Positions 40,843 to 48,860 of a DNA stretch of 64,000 bases are shown piece after piece. The notes under the pieces are model-generated. The model saw nothing but the letters and a program-made list of their open reading frames with translations, had not been told where the DNA came from and did not search any database. Source of the stretch: a virus; IMG/VR virus record IMGVR_UViG_3300037153_000881, positions 18,709 to 82,708 of that record; one strand, written 5' to 3'. The position numbers were made by a program, and so were the translations under genes. How positions within the stretch are numbered: the first letter of the stretch is position 1; every line of letters begins with the position of its first letter.

Positions 40843-42003
40843 TCATCGCTTGACTACGAACAGCTTTGACTGCGGCGTTTTCAGCGGCCGGTCCTCAGGC
40901 CCCTTGACGTAGGGGGCGATGTACAGCGGCTTGTGTGCATCGGTTGATGGGTAATACTGCCGTCTCCAATGGCCGCTCACGATCCAGCGGTTCTTCCAGT
41001 CCGGGCCTTCGCCAGACTCGCCCGCGTCGCCGTGTTCCCGGTAGTGGCGGCGGCGGAGCTCGACGACCTTGATGTACGGCTCCTGCACGGACCCCGCCCG
41101 CTCAAGCCGGCGGCGAGCCGTGCGATGCGCTTCGCCTCTAGGCGTGACGACCAGCTCCTGCTCGAGGAAGCTCAGACTGGCAGCGACGAACTTCAGGAAC
41201 GCTCGGTGTTCGGCATCGGGGCCGCGCACCCGGATTGGCAACTCGGCCTCGTCGGTCAGTGTCCAGCCGAAATGCACCTCGGCATCGATCGTCGGAAACC
41301 CAGCTGGGCGCTTCGGTGTGTAGGTGAAACCCCACAGCGAGCACGTCCAGCCTGAGTGCGGCCGCGGGGCAGGAGCGCCGCCGATCACGGCGTTCTGTTC
41401 GTGAATCTTCTTCTTCTCTGAAGGCGGATCGACGTTCCACTGCCAGGCGGTGAGTCGAATCGGACCGTGCTTGTCGCTGGTCAGCAGCGTCACGGGATGC
41501 TCGAGCCAGACGAACGCGTCGTGGACAGGGAAGCTCTCAGCCGTGAACGTGTAGTCGGGGATGATCTTCGAGGCAGCCAGCACGACATCGGCGATCGCGC
41601 CCGTCCAGAAGAAGGGCGTCGCCCTGGTGACCTGTGTCCGAAACGCGCGTGCAACATCCCGCTCATCGCGCGGTTCGCTCAGCGCCGGGTTGGTTTTCAT
41701 CGCGGCGCGGTACATCTGGTCGAACCAGTTGCCGATCAGCGGCTCGGTGCTGGCGCGCTCTAACGCCAACTGCTCTTGCAGCGCGACCGAGTACACGGCC
41801 GGGCTGACGCGCGGCATGCTGGGCACGGCTGCTTTGCGCTTCGGCTTCGGCGTTGGCGTCGACGTCGATGACGTCGTCGAGGGCAGTTGCTCGCGTTGCC
41901 CGCCGAGGAGTTTGCCGACTTTCTCTCGGAAGGCACTCCCGACCGTGACGCCGCGTGCGTACGCCTCGTCGTTGCCCTTGAGCAGGTCGCGCAGCTTCTT
42001 CAC
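40843..42003 (-). CDS. Hypothetical 386-aa protein with WIVSGHWR motif
   Basis: A low-complexity Ser/Thr/Pro/Lys linker at residues 40-60, then two folded parts. The end reads WIVSGHWRRQYYPS and PLYIAPYVKGPEDRPL, which I have seen in conserved hypothetical proteins of actinobacterial phages and integrative plasmids, often beginning a HTH-containing operon. Also FVWLEHPVTLLTSDKHGPIR. Not identified. Follows the frameshifted XRE gene, as toxin/antitoxin or regulator pairs do. Confidence 0.6.
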   Translation of the reverse strand: MKKLRDLLKGNDEAYARGVTVGSAFREKVGKLLGGQREQLPSTTSSTSTPTPKPKRKAAVPSMPRVSPAVYSVALQEQLALERASTEPLIGNWFDQMYRAAMKTNPALSEPRDERDVARAFRTQVTRATPFFWTGAIADVVLAASKIIPDYTFTAESFPVHDAFVWLEHPVTLLTSDKHGPIRLTAWQWNVDPPSEKKKIHEQNAVIGGAPAPRPHSGWTCSLWGFTYTPKRPAGFPTIDAEVHFGWTLTDEAELPIRVRGPDAEHRAFLKFVAASLSFLEQELVVTPRGEAHRTARRRLERAGSVQEPYIKVVELRRRHYREHGDAGESGEGPDWKNRWIVSGHWRRQYYPSTDAHKPLYIAPYVKGPEDRPLKTPQSKLFVVKR

Positions 42004-42063
42004 CAGCGTTGGCCTCCTGGCTGTGGATGATGCGCCCGCGCGCGGCTGTATGGGATTGCTAGC

Positions 42064-42322
42064 TCATGCAGAAACGCGTGGCGCTATGGCGGGGCTGTCG
42101 AGTGGGCGCATGGCGGCCTGGAGGCGCCGGTCGGTGGTCATCAGCACTGCGGGCTCGACGCCGAGAGCGGTGGCGAGTTTGAGGGTGGGTGCTCGGATGC
42201 GGCTCGGCCTGGCCGTTCTCGATGCGGAGGATGGTGGACTTGCCGACCCCGGAGCGCTCAGCGAGTCGCGCCTGGGACCAGGCGCGGCGCAGGCGGATGC
42301 GTCGGAGATTGGTCAACTTCAC
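42064..42322 (-). pseudogene. XRE-family HTH gene with apparent frameshift
   Basis: From GTG 42322 the first frame gives a good HTH (RRAWSQARLAERSGVGKSTI, LRIENGQAEPHP). It then degenerates into an Arg/His-rich ending (stop at 42059). One base away the same DNA continues the domain: APTLKLATALGVEPAVLMTT, then DRRLQAAMRPLDSPAIAPRV to TGA 42064. A single extra base near 42180-42195 explains it. Sequencing error, a broken gene or a frameshift product cannot be separated here. Confidence 0.65.
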
Positions 42323-42332
42323 TGGAGCACGG

Positions 42333-42443
42333 CTAGCGACGACGACGCCGACGCACGAAATCGCTAGCGCAGTAGCCGCCCGCGATGCCGGCCAGCACGA
42401 CGAACCAGTAGTAGAAGCGCGAATACCGCAGCTGGGGTCTCAC
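42333..42443 (-). CDS. 36-aa TM peptide (copy 1)
   Basis: From GTG 42443: RPQLRYSRFYYWFVVLAGIA, then GGYCASDFVRRRRRR. One TM helix and a poly-Arg end. It is nearly identical to the 37-aa peptide at 56801-56914 on the other strand (about 29 of 33 aligned positions). Lies between excisionase-like and XRE genes. Confidence 0.7.
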   Translation of the reverse strand: MRPQLRYSRFYYWFVVLAGIAGGYCASDFVRRRRRR

Positions 42444-42450
42444 CCTCCCC

Positions 42451-42780
42451 TCATGAAACAGCTCTGAGCGCCTCGCGCATCTCTTTGAGCCGGCTCACTG
42501 GCCGCGGGTGATTGACTTTGCGCCGTCGGCCGAGGACGTCCAACTTGTAGCTCACGGAGCCTTTCGGACGACCGATCGGCTTGCGCTGGGCGTGCCAGCG
42601 CTGGATGTCGTGGCCTCGGATATTCCAGGAGCGGCCGATCTTCTCACCCTTGAGCTCGCCATAGGCCAGCAGCTGCCGCACACGGACCGGGCGCACGCCA
42701 AGAATCCTGGCCGCGTTGTTGACGCTGTACCACTCGGTGGGGTTGACATCGAGCTCGGCAGAGGCAGGTTTGGTGGGCAA
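42451..42780 (-). CDS. Excisionase-like HTH protein
   Basis: 109 aa from TTG 42780; CCCCAGGAG lies 7 nt upstream, which decides the start. Residues 17-65: WYSVNNAARILGVRPVRVRQ, LLAYGELKGEKIGRSWNIRG, HDIQRWHAQR: a helix_turn_helix_17 domain. Candidate Xis or regulator of the integration module. Divergent from the plus-strand membrane protein at 42915. Confidence 0.7.
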   Translation of the reverse strand: MPTKPASAELDVNPTEWYSVNNAARILGVRPVRVRQLLAYGELKGEKIGRSWNIRGHDIQRWHAQRKPIGRPKGSVSYKLDVLGRRRKVNHPRPVSRLKEMREALRAVS

Positions 42781-42914
42781 TCGACAACTCCTGGGGATGA
42801 ATTATTAGCGTTGCGGAACGCTATGATCATAGTCGAGGAGGACGCCCCGGTGCAGGCCAACCGCCAGGGTTCCAGGCATCACAGACGTATATCGGCTGCA
42901 GACTGGAGTGTCGC

Positions 42915-43145
42915 ATGACGCACGCATTGATCGGCTTCTACTGGCGCGTCGTCTGCACGCTGGTGACCGCGTGCGCGGTGGCCAGCTCGATCGGTCTGCC
43001 GCTCGTCGCGTTCTGGCTGCTGGCGTCCCAGCCCGTGCTCGTCCGCGTCGGCGTGTCCGCGCTGGCGGCGCTCATCCTGTGGCCGAACGCGGTCTTTCTG
43101 CTGCTCGGCTATCGGCGCATGCTGGGCTGGGTGTCGCCGCCGTGA
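42915..43145 (+). CDS. Two/three-TM membrane protein
   Basis: 76 aa, hydrophobic throughout: VVCTLVTACAVASSIGLPLV, AFWLLASQPVLVRVGVSALA, ALILWPNAVFLLLGY. First gene of the long plus-strand region. Unknown; small early membrane proteins often affect host takeover or superinfection. Confidence 0.6.
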   Translation: MTHALIGFYWRVVCTLVTACAVASSIGLPLVAFWLLASQPVLVRVGVSALAALILWPNAVFLLLGYRRMLGWVSPP

Positions 43146-43384
43146 GCTTCCCGCACGAGTGCGAGTTTCGCTACCGCCGCGCCGGTGGCGTGGCGCGCAT
43201 CCAGACACGCAGCCTGACCAACCACGAGCTCAGAAGCATCCTCATCGGCATGTGGCTGTCGCTCGACGAAGACGATCGGCGCGACCACGTCGCCGAGCTC
43301 AGCCACTACCTCGAGCCTGGCTCCAGACCGCCCGGCGTCGCGGTCGAGATCGCCGCGTCGATCGCTCGCGCTCGCACCGACTGA
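43142..43384 (+). CDS. Hypothetical small acidic protein
   Basis: 80 aa from GTG 43142 (GTGA overlap). Contains CEFRYRRAGGVARIQTRSLT and WLSLDEDDRRDHVAELSHYL. No family recognised. Confidence 0.55.
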   Translation: MSFPHECEFRYRRAGGVARIQTRSLTNHELRSILIGMWLSLDEDDRRDHVAELSHYLEPGSRPPGVAVEIAASIARARTD

Positions 43385-43543
43385 CTGACGCGCGTCACGG
43401 CCGCGTCACGCCCCGCCGGCAAACCGTCATGTCCCCGGCATGACAGTGTCACAATTTGTCGTAACAACTTGACTTGCCCGAACATGGCATGCGTTACCCT
43501 GACATTGTCGTACAGGACATTTGTTCTCCCAGGGGAGGCGCGT
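43385..43543 (+). promoter_or_regulatory. Operator-rich leader of the 299-aa gene
   Basis: Contains GTCATG...CATGAC (43426-43431 / 43439-43444), TGACA-G-TGTCA (43441-43451), and two direct copies of TTGTCGTA (43456-43463, 43505-43512). A TTGACT box at about 43469 is present but its -10 partner is unclear. TTCTCCCAGGGGAGG precedes the ATG. Reads as an auto-regulated early promoter. Confidence 0.5.
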
Positions 43544-44443
43544 ATGAAGTTCGAGCAGGCTGTGAATCGCATTCGCGAGCTGGATGCCAGTGAGGGCATG
43601 ACGGCGTTCGAGATGGGGGACGTGGTGCTGGAGCAGGCGCCACTCGGCCGTGACGGCGCCCACAACGACACCGCCGGGGTGCTGGAGCGGCTCGCCGCCG
43701 ATTCGGGCGTCGACTACAAGGTGCTGGAGCAGCGTCGGTTCGTCTCCAGCCGCATCCCTCCTACTACGCGCGTAGTAGGAGTCATCTGGTCGGTGTACCG
43801 CGAGATCGCCCAGGTCGCCGACGAGCGCGAGCGCAGCCGGCTGCTCGAGATGGTGGCCACCAAACCGCCCACGCAGTTCGTGGGCGGCGTGGAGCGCCCG
43901 ACGGTGCAGAAGCGCTGGACCATCGACGCGATCCGCACCCACATCGGCGTCGAGCCGTACAACCCGCCGACCGGCAGCCAGGCGCTGCTCGACCGCGCGT
44001 TCAAAGGCGTGCCGTCTCAGGTGATCCTGCACCAGGCCTTCAGCAAGGCGACGCCCGAGGCGATCGACGAGGTGCTCGACCAGCCCGAGATCCGCCGCGC
44101 CGTGTACCAGGGCTTGCACCGCCGCGAGCAGCAGGTCACCGCGCGCGCCGAGCGCATCGCCGACGCCGATCCGATCGACCGCACCATCGACCAGCAGCGC
44201 GCGCTGCTGGACGTGCGCACCTGGGTCGACCAGATGCGCCGCCACGTCGAGAAGCTGCGCGACGACATCCTGCCGCGGCTGGGCTCCGCGCCGACGCGCG
44301 ATCCGCTGGCGCTGCGCCAGTTCCTGAAAGAGGCGCTCGACGATCTCGACGACGCCACCGGCCCGATCCGCGTGTTCGTCGACACCGGCTCCAGCGACAT
44401 CGACCAGTTCCTGAGTTCTGTTCTCGGAGGCAAACGTGGCTAA
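43544..44443 (+). CDS. Regulator-like protein, ParB/KorB-style layout
   Basis: 299 aa from ATG 43544, chosen for its strong ribosome site; an upstream start would read through the operators. Helical: MKFEQAVNRIRELDASEGMT, a middle with VDYKVLEQRRFVSSRIPP, then KRWTIDAIRTHIGVEPYNPP and long C-terminal helices (VDQMRRHVEKLRDDILPRLG). Resembles conserved actinobacterial proteins of unknown function (DUF6192-like in feel) and may bind DNA. Its own coding sequence contains a 24-bp perfect palindrome. Confidence 0.5.
   Translation: MKFEQAVNRIRELDASEGMTAFEMGDVVLEQAPLGRDGAHNDTAGVLERLAADSGVDYKVLEQRRFVSSRIPPTTRVVGVIWSVYREIAQVADERERSRLLEMVATKPPTQFVGGVERPTVQKRWTIDAIRTHIGVEPYNPPTGSQALLDRAFKGVPSQVILHQAFSKATPEAIDEVLDQPEIRRAVYQGLHRREQQVTARAERIADADPIDRTIDQQRALLDVRTWVDQMRRHVEKLRDDILPRLGSAPTRDPLALRQFLKEALDDLDDATGPIRVFVDTGSSDIDQFLSSVLGGKRG
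43758..43781. repeat. 24-bp perfect palindrome inside coding sequence
   Basis: CTCCTACTACGC (43758-43769) followed by its exact complement GCGTAGTAGGAG (43770-43781). No mismatch and no spacer. Encodes part of SRIPPTTRVVG. Candidate binding site for the encoded protein or another phage factor. Confidence 0.8.
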
Positions 44444-44849
44444 CAAACGCGGCCGTCCGCCCCTCAAGCCCGGCTGGGCCGAGCTCGTCTTCATGCACAT
44501 CCCGACCACCAACGACAACCGCTGGATCACGGCCAACCAGCTGATGACGCTGACCGGCCTGCGCTACATGCAGGTGACGGCCGGCGTCGAATACCTGCGC
44601 GATCACTTTCCCGAATTCCCGCTGGTGTCGTGCAAGAAGGGCTACCGCTTCAGCGTCGACCCGCGCGAGGTGCGCGAGTTCGCCGCCTGGCGGGCGAAGA
44701 CTGCGATGACGATCCTGCGCCACAGCTACCGCGGCGCGGTCGCGCCGTACTTGAAGAACATGCCGCAGAGCCCGATCGTGCCCGTCGTGCGCAAGCAGTT
44801 CGAGCGCGCGCTCGAAGACCTCGGCGAGCTCATCACCGCGACGCCGTAG
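44436..44849 (+). CDS. Winged-helix-like DNA-binding protein
   Basis: 137 aa from GTG 44436 (GGAGG 5 nt upstream), overlapping the previous gene by 8 nt. ITANQLMTLTGLRYMQVTAG, VEYLRDHFPEFPLVSCKKGY then RFS is a wHTH with recognition helix and wing. C-terminal helices. Likely a partner of the preceding regulator-like protein. Confidence 0.6.
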   Translation: MANKRGRPPLKPGWAELVFMHIPTTNDNRWITANQLMTLTGLRYMQVTAGVEYLRDHFPEFPLVSCKKGYRFSVDPREVREFAAWRAKTAMTILRHSYRGAVAPYLKNMPQSPIVPVVRKQFERALEDLGELITATP

Positions 44850-44860
44850 GGCCGGGCATC

Positions 44861-45070
44861 ATGGTGCTTGCCGTGGCCGAAGACACCGAGTGGCTGACGG
44901 TCGCCGATGTAGCCGCTCGCCTGAAGATCACGCCGACCACGGTCCTCAGATGGATTCGTGATCGGCGGCTTCCGGCGACGAAGCCAGGCGGTGATCGGAT
45001 GGGTTACCGGATACGCGCTGACGATCTCGACCGATTCATTGCCGAGTACCGGACGTATGAGCCGGGCTGA
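44861..45070 (+). CDS. Excisionase-like HTH protein
   Basis: 69 aa from ATG 44861. WLTVADVAARLKITPTTVLR, WIRDRRLPATKPGGDRMGYR, IRADDLDRFIAEY: a complete helix_turn_helix_17 domain. A second candidate Xis or early regulator. Confidence 0.7.
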   Translation: MVLAVAEDTEWLTVADVAARLKITPTTVLRWIRDRRLPATKPGGDRMGYRIRADDLDRFIAEYRTYEPG

Positions 45071-45317
45071 GGTGTGGGACGTCGCCGAAGATGTGGCGGA
45101 GATCGTGCGCGAGCGCAAGACGCTGCGCGTACGTGTCCGGCGTCTGGAAGCCCAGCTGAAACGCGTCGAAACCGAGAACAGGCGGCTGCGGGTGATCGTC
45201 GAGGGCACCCGCCAGCAACTGCGGCGCCATCCCGCCGATCGCGGTGACGGCTCGACGTCACCGCCGCCGCGATCGAAGACCCAGTCAGGGCGCAGCCAAC
45301 CCCGCCCTGACTGGTGA
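45057..45317 (+). CDS. Coiled-coil protein
   Basis: 86 aa from ATG 45057, overlapping the HTH gene by 14 nt. Continuous heptads: VAEDVAEIVRERKTLRVRVR, RLEAQLKRVETENRRLRVIV. The tail is Ser/Pro-rich. Possibly a leucine-zipper partner of the adjacent HTH protein. Confidence 0.55.
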   Translation: MSRAEVWDVAEDVAEIVRERKTLRVRVRRLEAQLKRVETENRRLRVIVEGTRQQLRRHPADRGDGSTSPPPRSKTQSGRSQPRPDW

Positions 45318-45374
45318 TTTCCCCTGCCGGTCTCGGCATGTACGCCACGCTGGCCAGGCGGCGACGATGTCGCC

Positions 45375-45659
45375 GTGACCGACGAGCCGGCCGAGACCGC
45401 GCCCGACGTCCTGTTCGTCTATGCGCGCAAGGGCCCGAAGGTCCATCTCGAGCAGCGCGGGCTGGGCTCAGACGAGCTGGCGCTGCTGGTGACCTCGTGG
45501 TGGCTGCAGTTGAGCGAGAGCGAACGCGGCGCGTTCCTCGAGCTGCTCGCGAGCTACCACGAAGGCCGCGCGCAGCCGCCGCCGGTGGCCCTCGGCATCG
45601 CTGCCATCGTGCACCGCGGCGGGACGTCGCCGAGCAGTCCGAACGGCCACGCCGAGTGA
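45375..45659 (+). CDS. Hypothetical small protein
   Basis: 94 aa from GTG 45375. VLFVYARKGPKVHLEQRGLG, SDELALLVTSWWLQLSESER, then GAFLELLASYHEG. GTGA-coupled to the membrane protein that follows. Unknown. Confidence 0.55.
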   Translation: MTDEPAETAPDVLFVYARKGPKVHLEQRGLGSDELALLVTSWWLQLSESERGAFLELLASYHEGRAQPPPVALGIAAIVHRGGTSPSSPNGHAE

Positions 45660-46045
45660 AGACCCTCGATCACTGGTTCGCGCACGTCGCCACGCTCGCG
45701 GGCGCCTGGACCGGCCACCCGCTGGCGTTTGTGCTGTCGTGCGTGGCGGTGATCGTGTGGGCGGTGACGGGGCCGATCTTCGGCTTCTCGGACACGTGGC
45801 AGCTGGTCATCAACACCGGCACGACGGTGATCACCTATCTGCTGATCTTCCTGGTCCAGAACACCCAGAACCGCAACGCCGCGGCGATGCACCTGAAGCT
45901 CGACGAGATCATCCGCGCACTGCCGCAGGCGCGCACCGAGCTCGTCATGCATCACCTGGAGACCGCCTCCGAGCAGGAGCTGGCGACCTTCAAGGCCGAG
46001 CTGGACCGCCTGGCCACCAGGAGCAAGCAGCCCCGTCAGTCCTGA
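45656..46045 (+). CDS. Low-affinity iron permease-domain membrane protein
   Basis: 129 aa from GTG 45656. Two TM helices and the family's highly conserved core: FSDTWQLVINTGTTVITYLL then IFLVQNTQNRNAAAMHLKLD, EIIRALPQARTE. Matches the bacterial 'low affinity iron permease' family, small proteins whose transport role is unproven. In a phage it may alter the host membrane or exclude superinfection. Confidence 0.75.
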   Translation: MKTLDHWFAHVATLAGAWTGHPLAFVLSCVAVIVWAVTGPIFGFSDTWQLVINTGTTVITYLLIFLVQNTQNRNAAAMHLKLDEIIRALPQARTELVMHHLETASEQELATFKAELDRLATRSKQPRQS

Positions 46046-46594
46046 GTCTTTCATGCGCTCGGGCGTGGCTGCATGGCGCTGGAAATCGTGACGCAAATTG
46101 CTGCCGGCCCAGCCTTTACACCCACGCTCCGGGGTCCGGCACACTGTGCAGTGCCAACCCAGCGAGGAACTCTCAACGCCAAACAGACTCCCTGCCGATC
46201 GGTCGGCCGGGGCCTCACATTGACCCGTCGACCCGCGCATAGCCGCGCTCGTGATGCCGTCGTGACGCCGGCCATGCGCCGTTGGGCTCGCCCATCGTGA
46301 AAATTCTAGCGATGCGGCGAGCATTTGATCGGCAGGCACCATCACGTCGAAGCAGCAGGCCAATCGCACACGCGCCGCGGGAAGAGGAGGAACCGCCTCT
46401 GCCCGACTAGGCCGGCTTGCCCGGCATGGCCGACTAGACATTCGTTCTAGTCCAGCACTACCGTCAAGTTGTCCGAGCGCCCATTGGGCAAATAAAAACG
46501 CCCCCCGGTGGCACGGGGAGCGCTCGGTGCGAAATCCACAGCGCCCCTTTGGGGAGGGCCACGCTTTGCCACTCCAAGCCAAGGAGCTTGTTCG
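46046..46594. other. 549-bp non-coding control region before replication genes
   Basis: No supported gene. Contains GACTAGA...TCTAGTC (46432-46438 / 46446-46452), a third GACTAG at 46405, GAGG...CCTC near 46385-46400, a possible promoter TTGTCC...TAAAAA (about 46469-46498, 18-bp spacer) and a minus-strand terminator. Likely the promoter/operator area for the replication operon, perhaps with a small antisense RNA. Confidence 0.45.
46494..46520 (-). terminator. Intrinsic terminator, leftward
   Basis: Read on the minus strand: CCCCG-TGCCAC-CGGGG followed shortly by TTTTTATTT. It stops leftward transcripts, yet no minus-strand gene lies to the right for 10 kb, which suggests a short leftward RNA starting in 46530-46700. 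Confidence 0.55.
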
Positions 46595-46702
46595 GTGACT
46601 AGCGTAACCCGAGCCGAAATGCGGGCGCAAGAGGGAGAGTTTGTGCCCGCATCAACACTGCATCACGAGTTCGTCGCGCTCCAGGCTCCGAGGGTCCGCT
46701 GA
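46595..46702 (+). CDS. 35-aa leader peptide before initiator gene
   Basis: From GTG 46595 with AAGGAG 8 nt upstream; its TGA overlaps the initiator ATG (TGATG). Sequence TSVTRAEMRAQEGEFVPAST, LHHEFVALQAPRVR. The excellent ribosome site and stop-start overlap favour translation, coupling initiator synthesis to it. Confidence 0.55.
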   Translation: MTSVTRAEMRAQEGEFVPASTLHHEFVALQAPRVR

Positions 46703-47805
46703 TGGCCGGCCAGCCAGAGCCGCTGCACATCCAGGTCCGCGTCGATCTGATGAAACACCGGCGCTTCGCCGAGTTGCTCGCACTGTTGGACGACGTTGAC
46801 GAACTGAACCAGCTCGGCGAACTGGTGAAGAAGCACGTGGTCAAGAGTTGCCTTGAACAGCTCTGGTCATCGGCTATGGAGCGCGAAAACGAAGAGGGCG
46901 ATCTCACCGGCCACTCGGCCGCGGCCATCGCGCTCGTCACGGACTGGCCGTACCGCAGCCACCGCGAGACATGGATGAACGCGCTGATCGGCAGCGGGTT
47001 TCTGGAGCAGACCGACGCTGGCCGCTTGCTGATCCACCACTGGGATGAGTTCAGCGGCAAGTATTTCGCCAAACGTGCTGAGGCGCGCGAACGCATGGCG
47101 GCTCTGCGGGCCGAACGTTCTACGAATGTTCAGCGAACGTTCGACGAACATTCGCCCGGGCCTGAGTCGAAGGGCGCGAACGGTGCGCGAACGTTCTTAC
47201 GCGCGAAGACCGGAGAGGTTAAGAACGTAGAGAACGTAAGAACTGAAGAAGAGATACCCGGGCTCACTCAAGCGCACGCGCGCACGCGCGCACGCGAGGA
47301 GACGCCGGACTTTGAAGTCGAGGATGACGACTTCCTGGCGTCCGCCAAAGACGAGCCCCTGCCCGGGGTAGACGCCGAGGACGCTGATCTCGGCCCTTTC
47401 CCGGCTGACGATGCCGACGTGCCCGGGGTCATCGTCAAGCTGCAACCCCTGGACGAACAGGTGCGGCGCAAGGAGTACCCGGCCACTGGCGACGAGCTGG
47501 CCCGCGCCAAGCGCTTCTGGAAGACCGAGTACGAGAAGGTCGGCGCTGAGCAGGCGTTCTACACGTCATGGACGCGGGCCATGGCGTGGCCCGAGCAACA
47601 GGACGCCAACGGGCGTAAACGCCAGCCATTGTCGGACCGGGCGCTGAACGAGTGGCTGTCGCGCGACTTCGACCGCGCCAAGGAGAGCGGCTTGCCAGAC
47701 GAGGTGGCCAGGGTGGCCCGCAACGGCAGAGTGATTTCCGCGCAGGAGATGGCTCAGTTCGACGCGTTCGAGCGAGCCGAGATTCGCGTAGGACGGAGCG
47801 CCTGA
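46702..47805 (+). CDS. Replication initiator protein (carries origin)
   Basis: 367 aa. N-terminal domain (residues 1-135): winged-helix-like, with HSAAAIALVTDWPYRSHRET, WMNALIGSGFLEQTDAGRLL as in phage initiators of DnaD/O type. A variable linker (135-260) is encoded by iteron-like repeats. The C-terminal part (260-340, DELARAKRFWKTEYEKVGAE) is helical, perhaps contacting the loader. Followed 1 nt later by a DnaC-like loader, the lambda O-P arrangement. Confidence 0.7.
   Translation: MAGQPEPLHIQVRVDLMKHRRFAELLALLDDVDELNQLGELVKKHVVKSCLEQLWSSAMERENEEGDLTGHSAAAIALVTDWPYRSHRETWMNALIGSGFLEQTDAGRLLIHHWDEFSGKYFAKRAEARERMAALRAERSTNVQRTFDEHSPGPESKGANGARTFLRAKTGEVKNVENVRTEEEIPGLTQAHARTRAREETPDFEVEDDDFLASAKDEPLPGVDAEDADLGPFPADDADVPGVIVKLQPLDEQVRRKEYPATGDELARAKRFWKTEYEKVGAEQAFYTSWTRAMAWPEQQDANGRKRQPLSDRALNEWLSRDFDRAKESGLPDEVARVARNGRVISAQEMAQFDAFERAEIRVGRSA
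47113..47243 (+). other. Candidate replication origin inside initiator gene
   Basis: Four palindromic octamers at exact 11-bp steps: GAACGTTC 47113, GAATGTTC 47124, GAACGTTC 47135, GAACATTC 47146. A fifth copy GAACGTTC at 47189 is preceded 11 bp earlier by GAACGGTG (47178). Three GAAC half-sites follow at 47223, 47232 and 47240 in an AT-richer A-rich stretch. Position in the middle of the initiator gene matches lambdoid ori. Confidence 0.75.
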
Positions 47806-47806
47806 C

Positions 47807-48859
47807 ATGGCCGAGCCGGAGCCCCTGAGTAACGCGCTCGGACGGGTGCTCCGCTTGCACAACGTGCAGCCGCCTGACCCGGCCGATCCCGAGGAGATCG
47901 AGCGCAACCTGCTGGAGGTGCCGCTGCTGCCGGCTGGCGCGTACGGGGCGCAACTCGAGTACCACCGCCAGATCCAGCGCTCGCGCGAGGCCACCGATGC
48001 CGATCGCCGGGCCGCGTCCGGCGACATCACCCGACTGGAGCGCCTGCTCGCCGCGGCCGAACTGCGCGAGCGGCTGATGCGCGGCCGCCCGGAGAGGTGT
48101 TTCTGCTACGGGCTGGGCGGCATGCAGAAGCGCTGGCTGCGCATGTTCGAGGGCGACGAGGTCGTGGCAGTGCCGACGTGGTCGATCTGGTGCACCTGCC
48201 CCGAGGCGCAGGAGCAGCAGGCGGCCAGGGAGCGGATGCTGGCCGAGCAGCGACGGCAGCAGTTGCAGCGCAATGCCGAGCGGCTGTTCGGCTCGATGCC
48301 CGAGCGCTTCAAGGCGTGGACGTTCGAGACGCTGCTCGCCGAGTCGACGGCCCACGCGTCGGTGGTCGAGCCCGCGCGGCAGTGGCTGGCCAGCGGGAAG
48401 TGGATGCTCTTCATGCGCGGGCCCGTCGGTACCGGCAAGACCGGCGTCGGCGTGGCGGTGACGAAGCAGGCGCTGGAGATGGGTCTGAGCGTGCTGTACG
48501 TGGACGTGATCGACATGCTCGGGAAGCTGCGCGACAGCTTCAGCAGCCGCGAGGCGTTCGCCGAGAGCGACGACGGGCTGCGCGCGCGCTGGAACGCGCT
48601 GCAAGGCGTCGAGGTGCTCCTGGTCGACGACCTCGGTGCCGAGCGCCACAAGCGCAATGAGGACGTCGACTGGCCGACCGAAACGCTGTGGCAACTGCTC
48701 AACCACCGCCACGGCGCCAGGCTCAGGACGATCGTCACCAGCAATCACAGCCTGAACGAGCTGGCCGAGAAATTCGGGCACCCACGGCTGCCGTCGCGCA
48801 TGGGCGAGGACGCGATCGGGCTGAATTTCACCGGGCTGCCGATGCTGCGGGAGCCATGA
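47807..48859 (+). CDS. DnaC/IstB-like helicase loader
   Basis: 350 aa. The N-terminal 150 residues include a Cys cluster (CFCYGLGG ... WCTCPEAQEQQAARERMLAE). AAA+ domain: Walker A FMRGPVGTGKTGVGVAVTKQ (about residue 204), Walker B VLLVDDLGAERHKRNEDVDW, sensor I TIVTSNHSLNEL, and Arg finger region RLPSRMGEDAIGL. Loads the host or phage replicative helicase at the origin recognised by the initiator upstream. Confidence 0.85.
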   Translation: MAEPEPLSNALGRVLRLHNVQPPDPADPEEIERNLLEVPLLPAGAYGAQLEYHRQIQRSREATDADRRAASGDITRLERLLAAAELRERLMRGRPERCFCYGLGGMQKRWLRMFEGDEVVAVPTWSIWCTCPEAQEQQAARERMLAEQRRQQLQRNAERLFGSMPERFKAWTFETLLAESTAHASVVEPARQWLASGKWMLFMRGPVGTGKTGVGVAVTKQALEMGLSVLYVDVIDMLGKLRDSFSSREAFAESDDGLRARWNALQGVEVLLVDDLGAERHKRNEDVDWPTETLWQLLNHRHGARLRTIVTSNHSLNELAEKFGHPRLPSRMGEDAIGLNFTGLPMLREP

Positions 48860-48860
48860 C

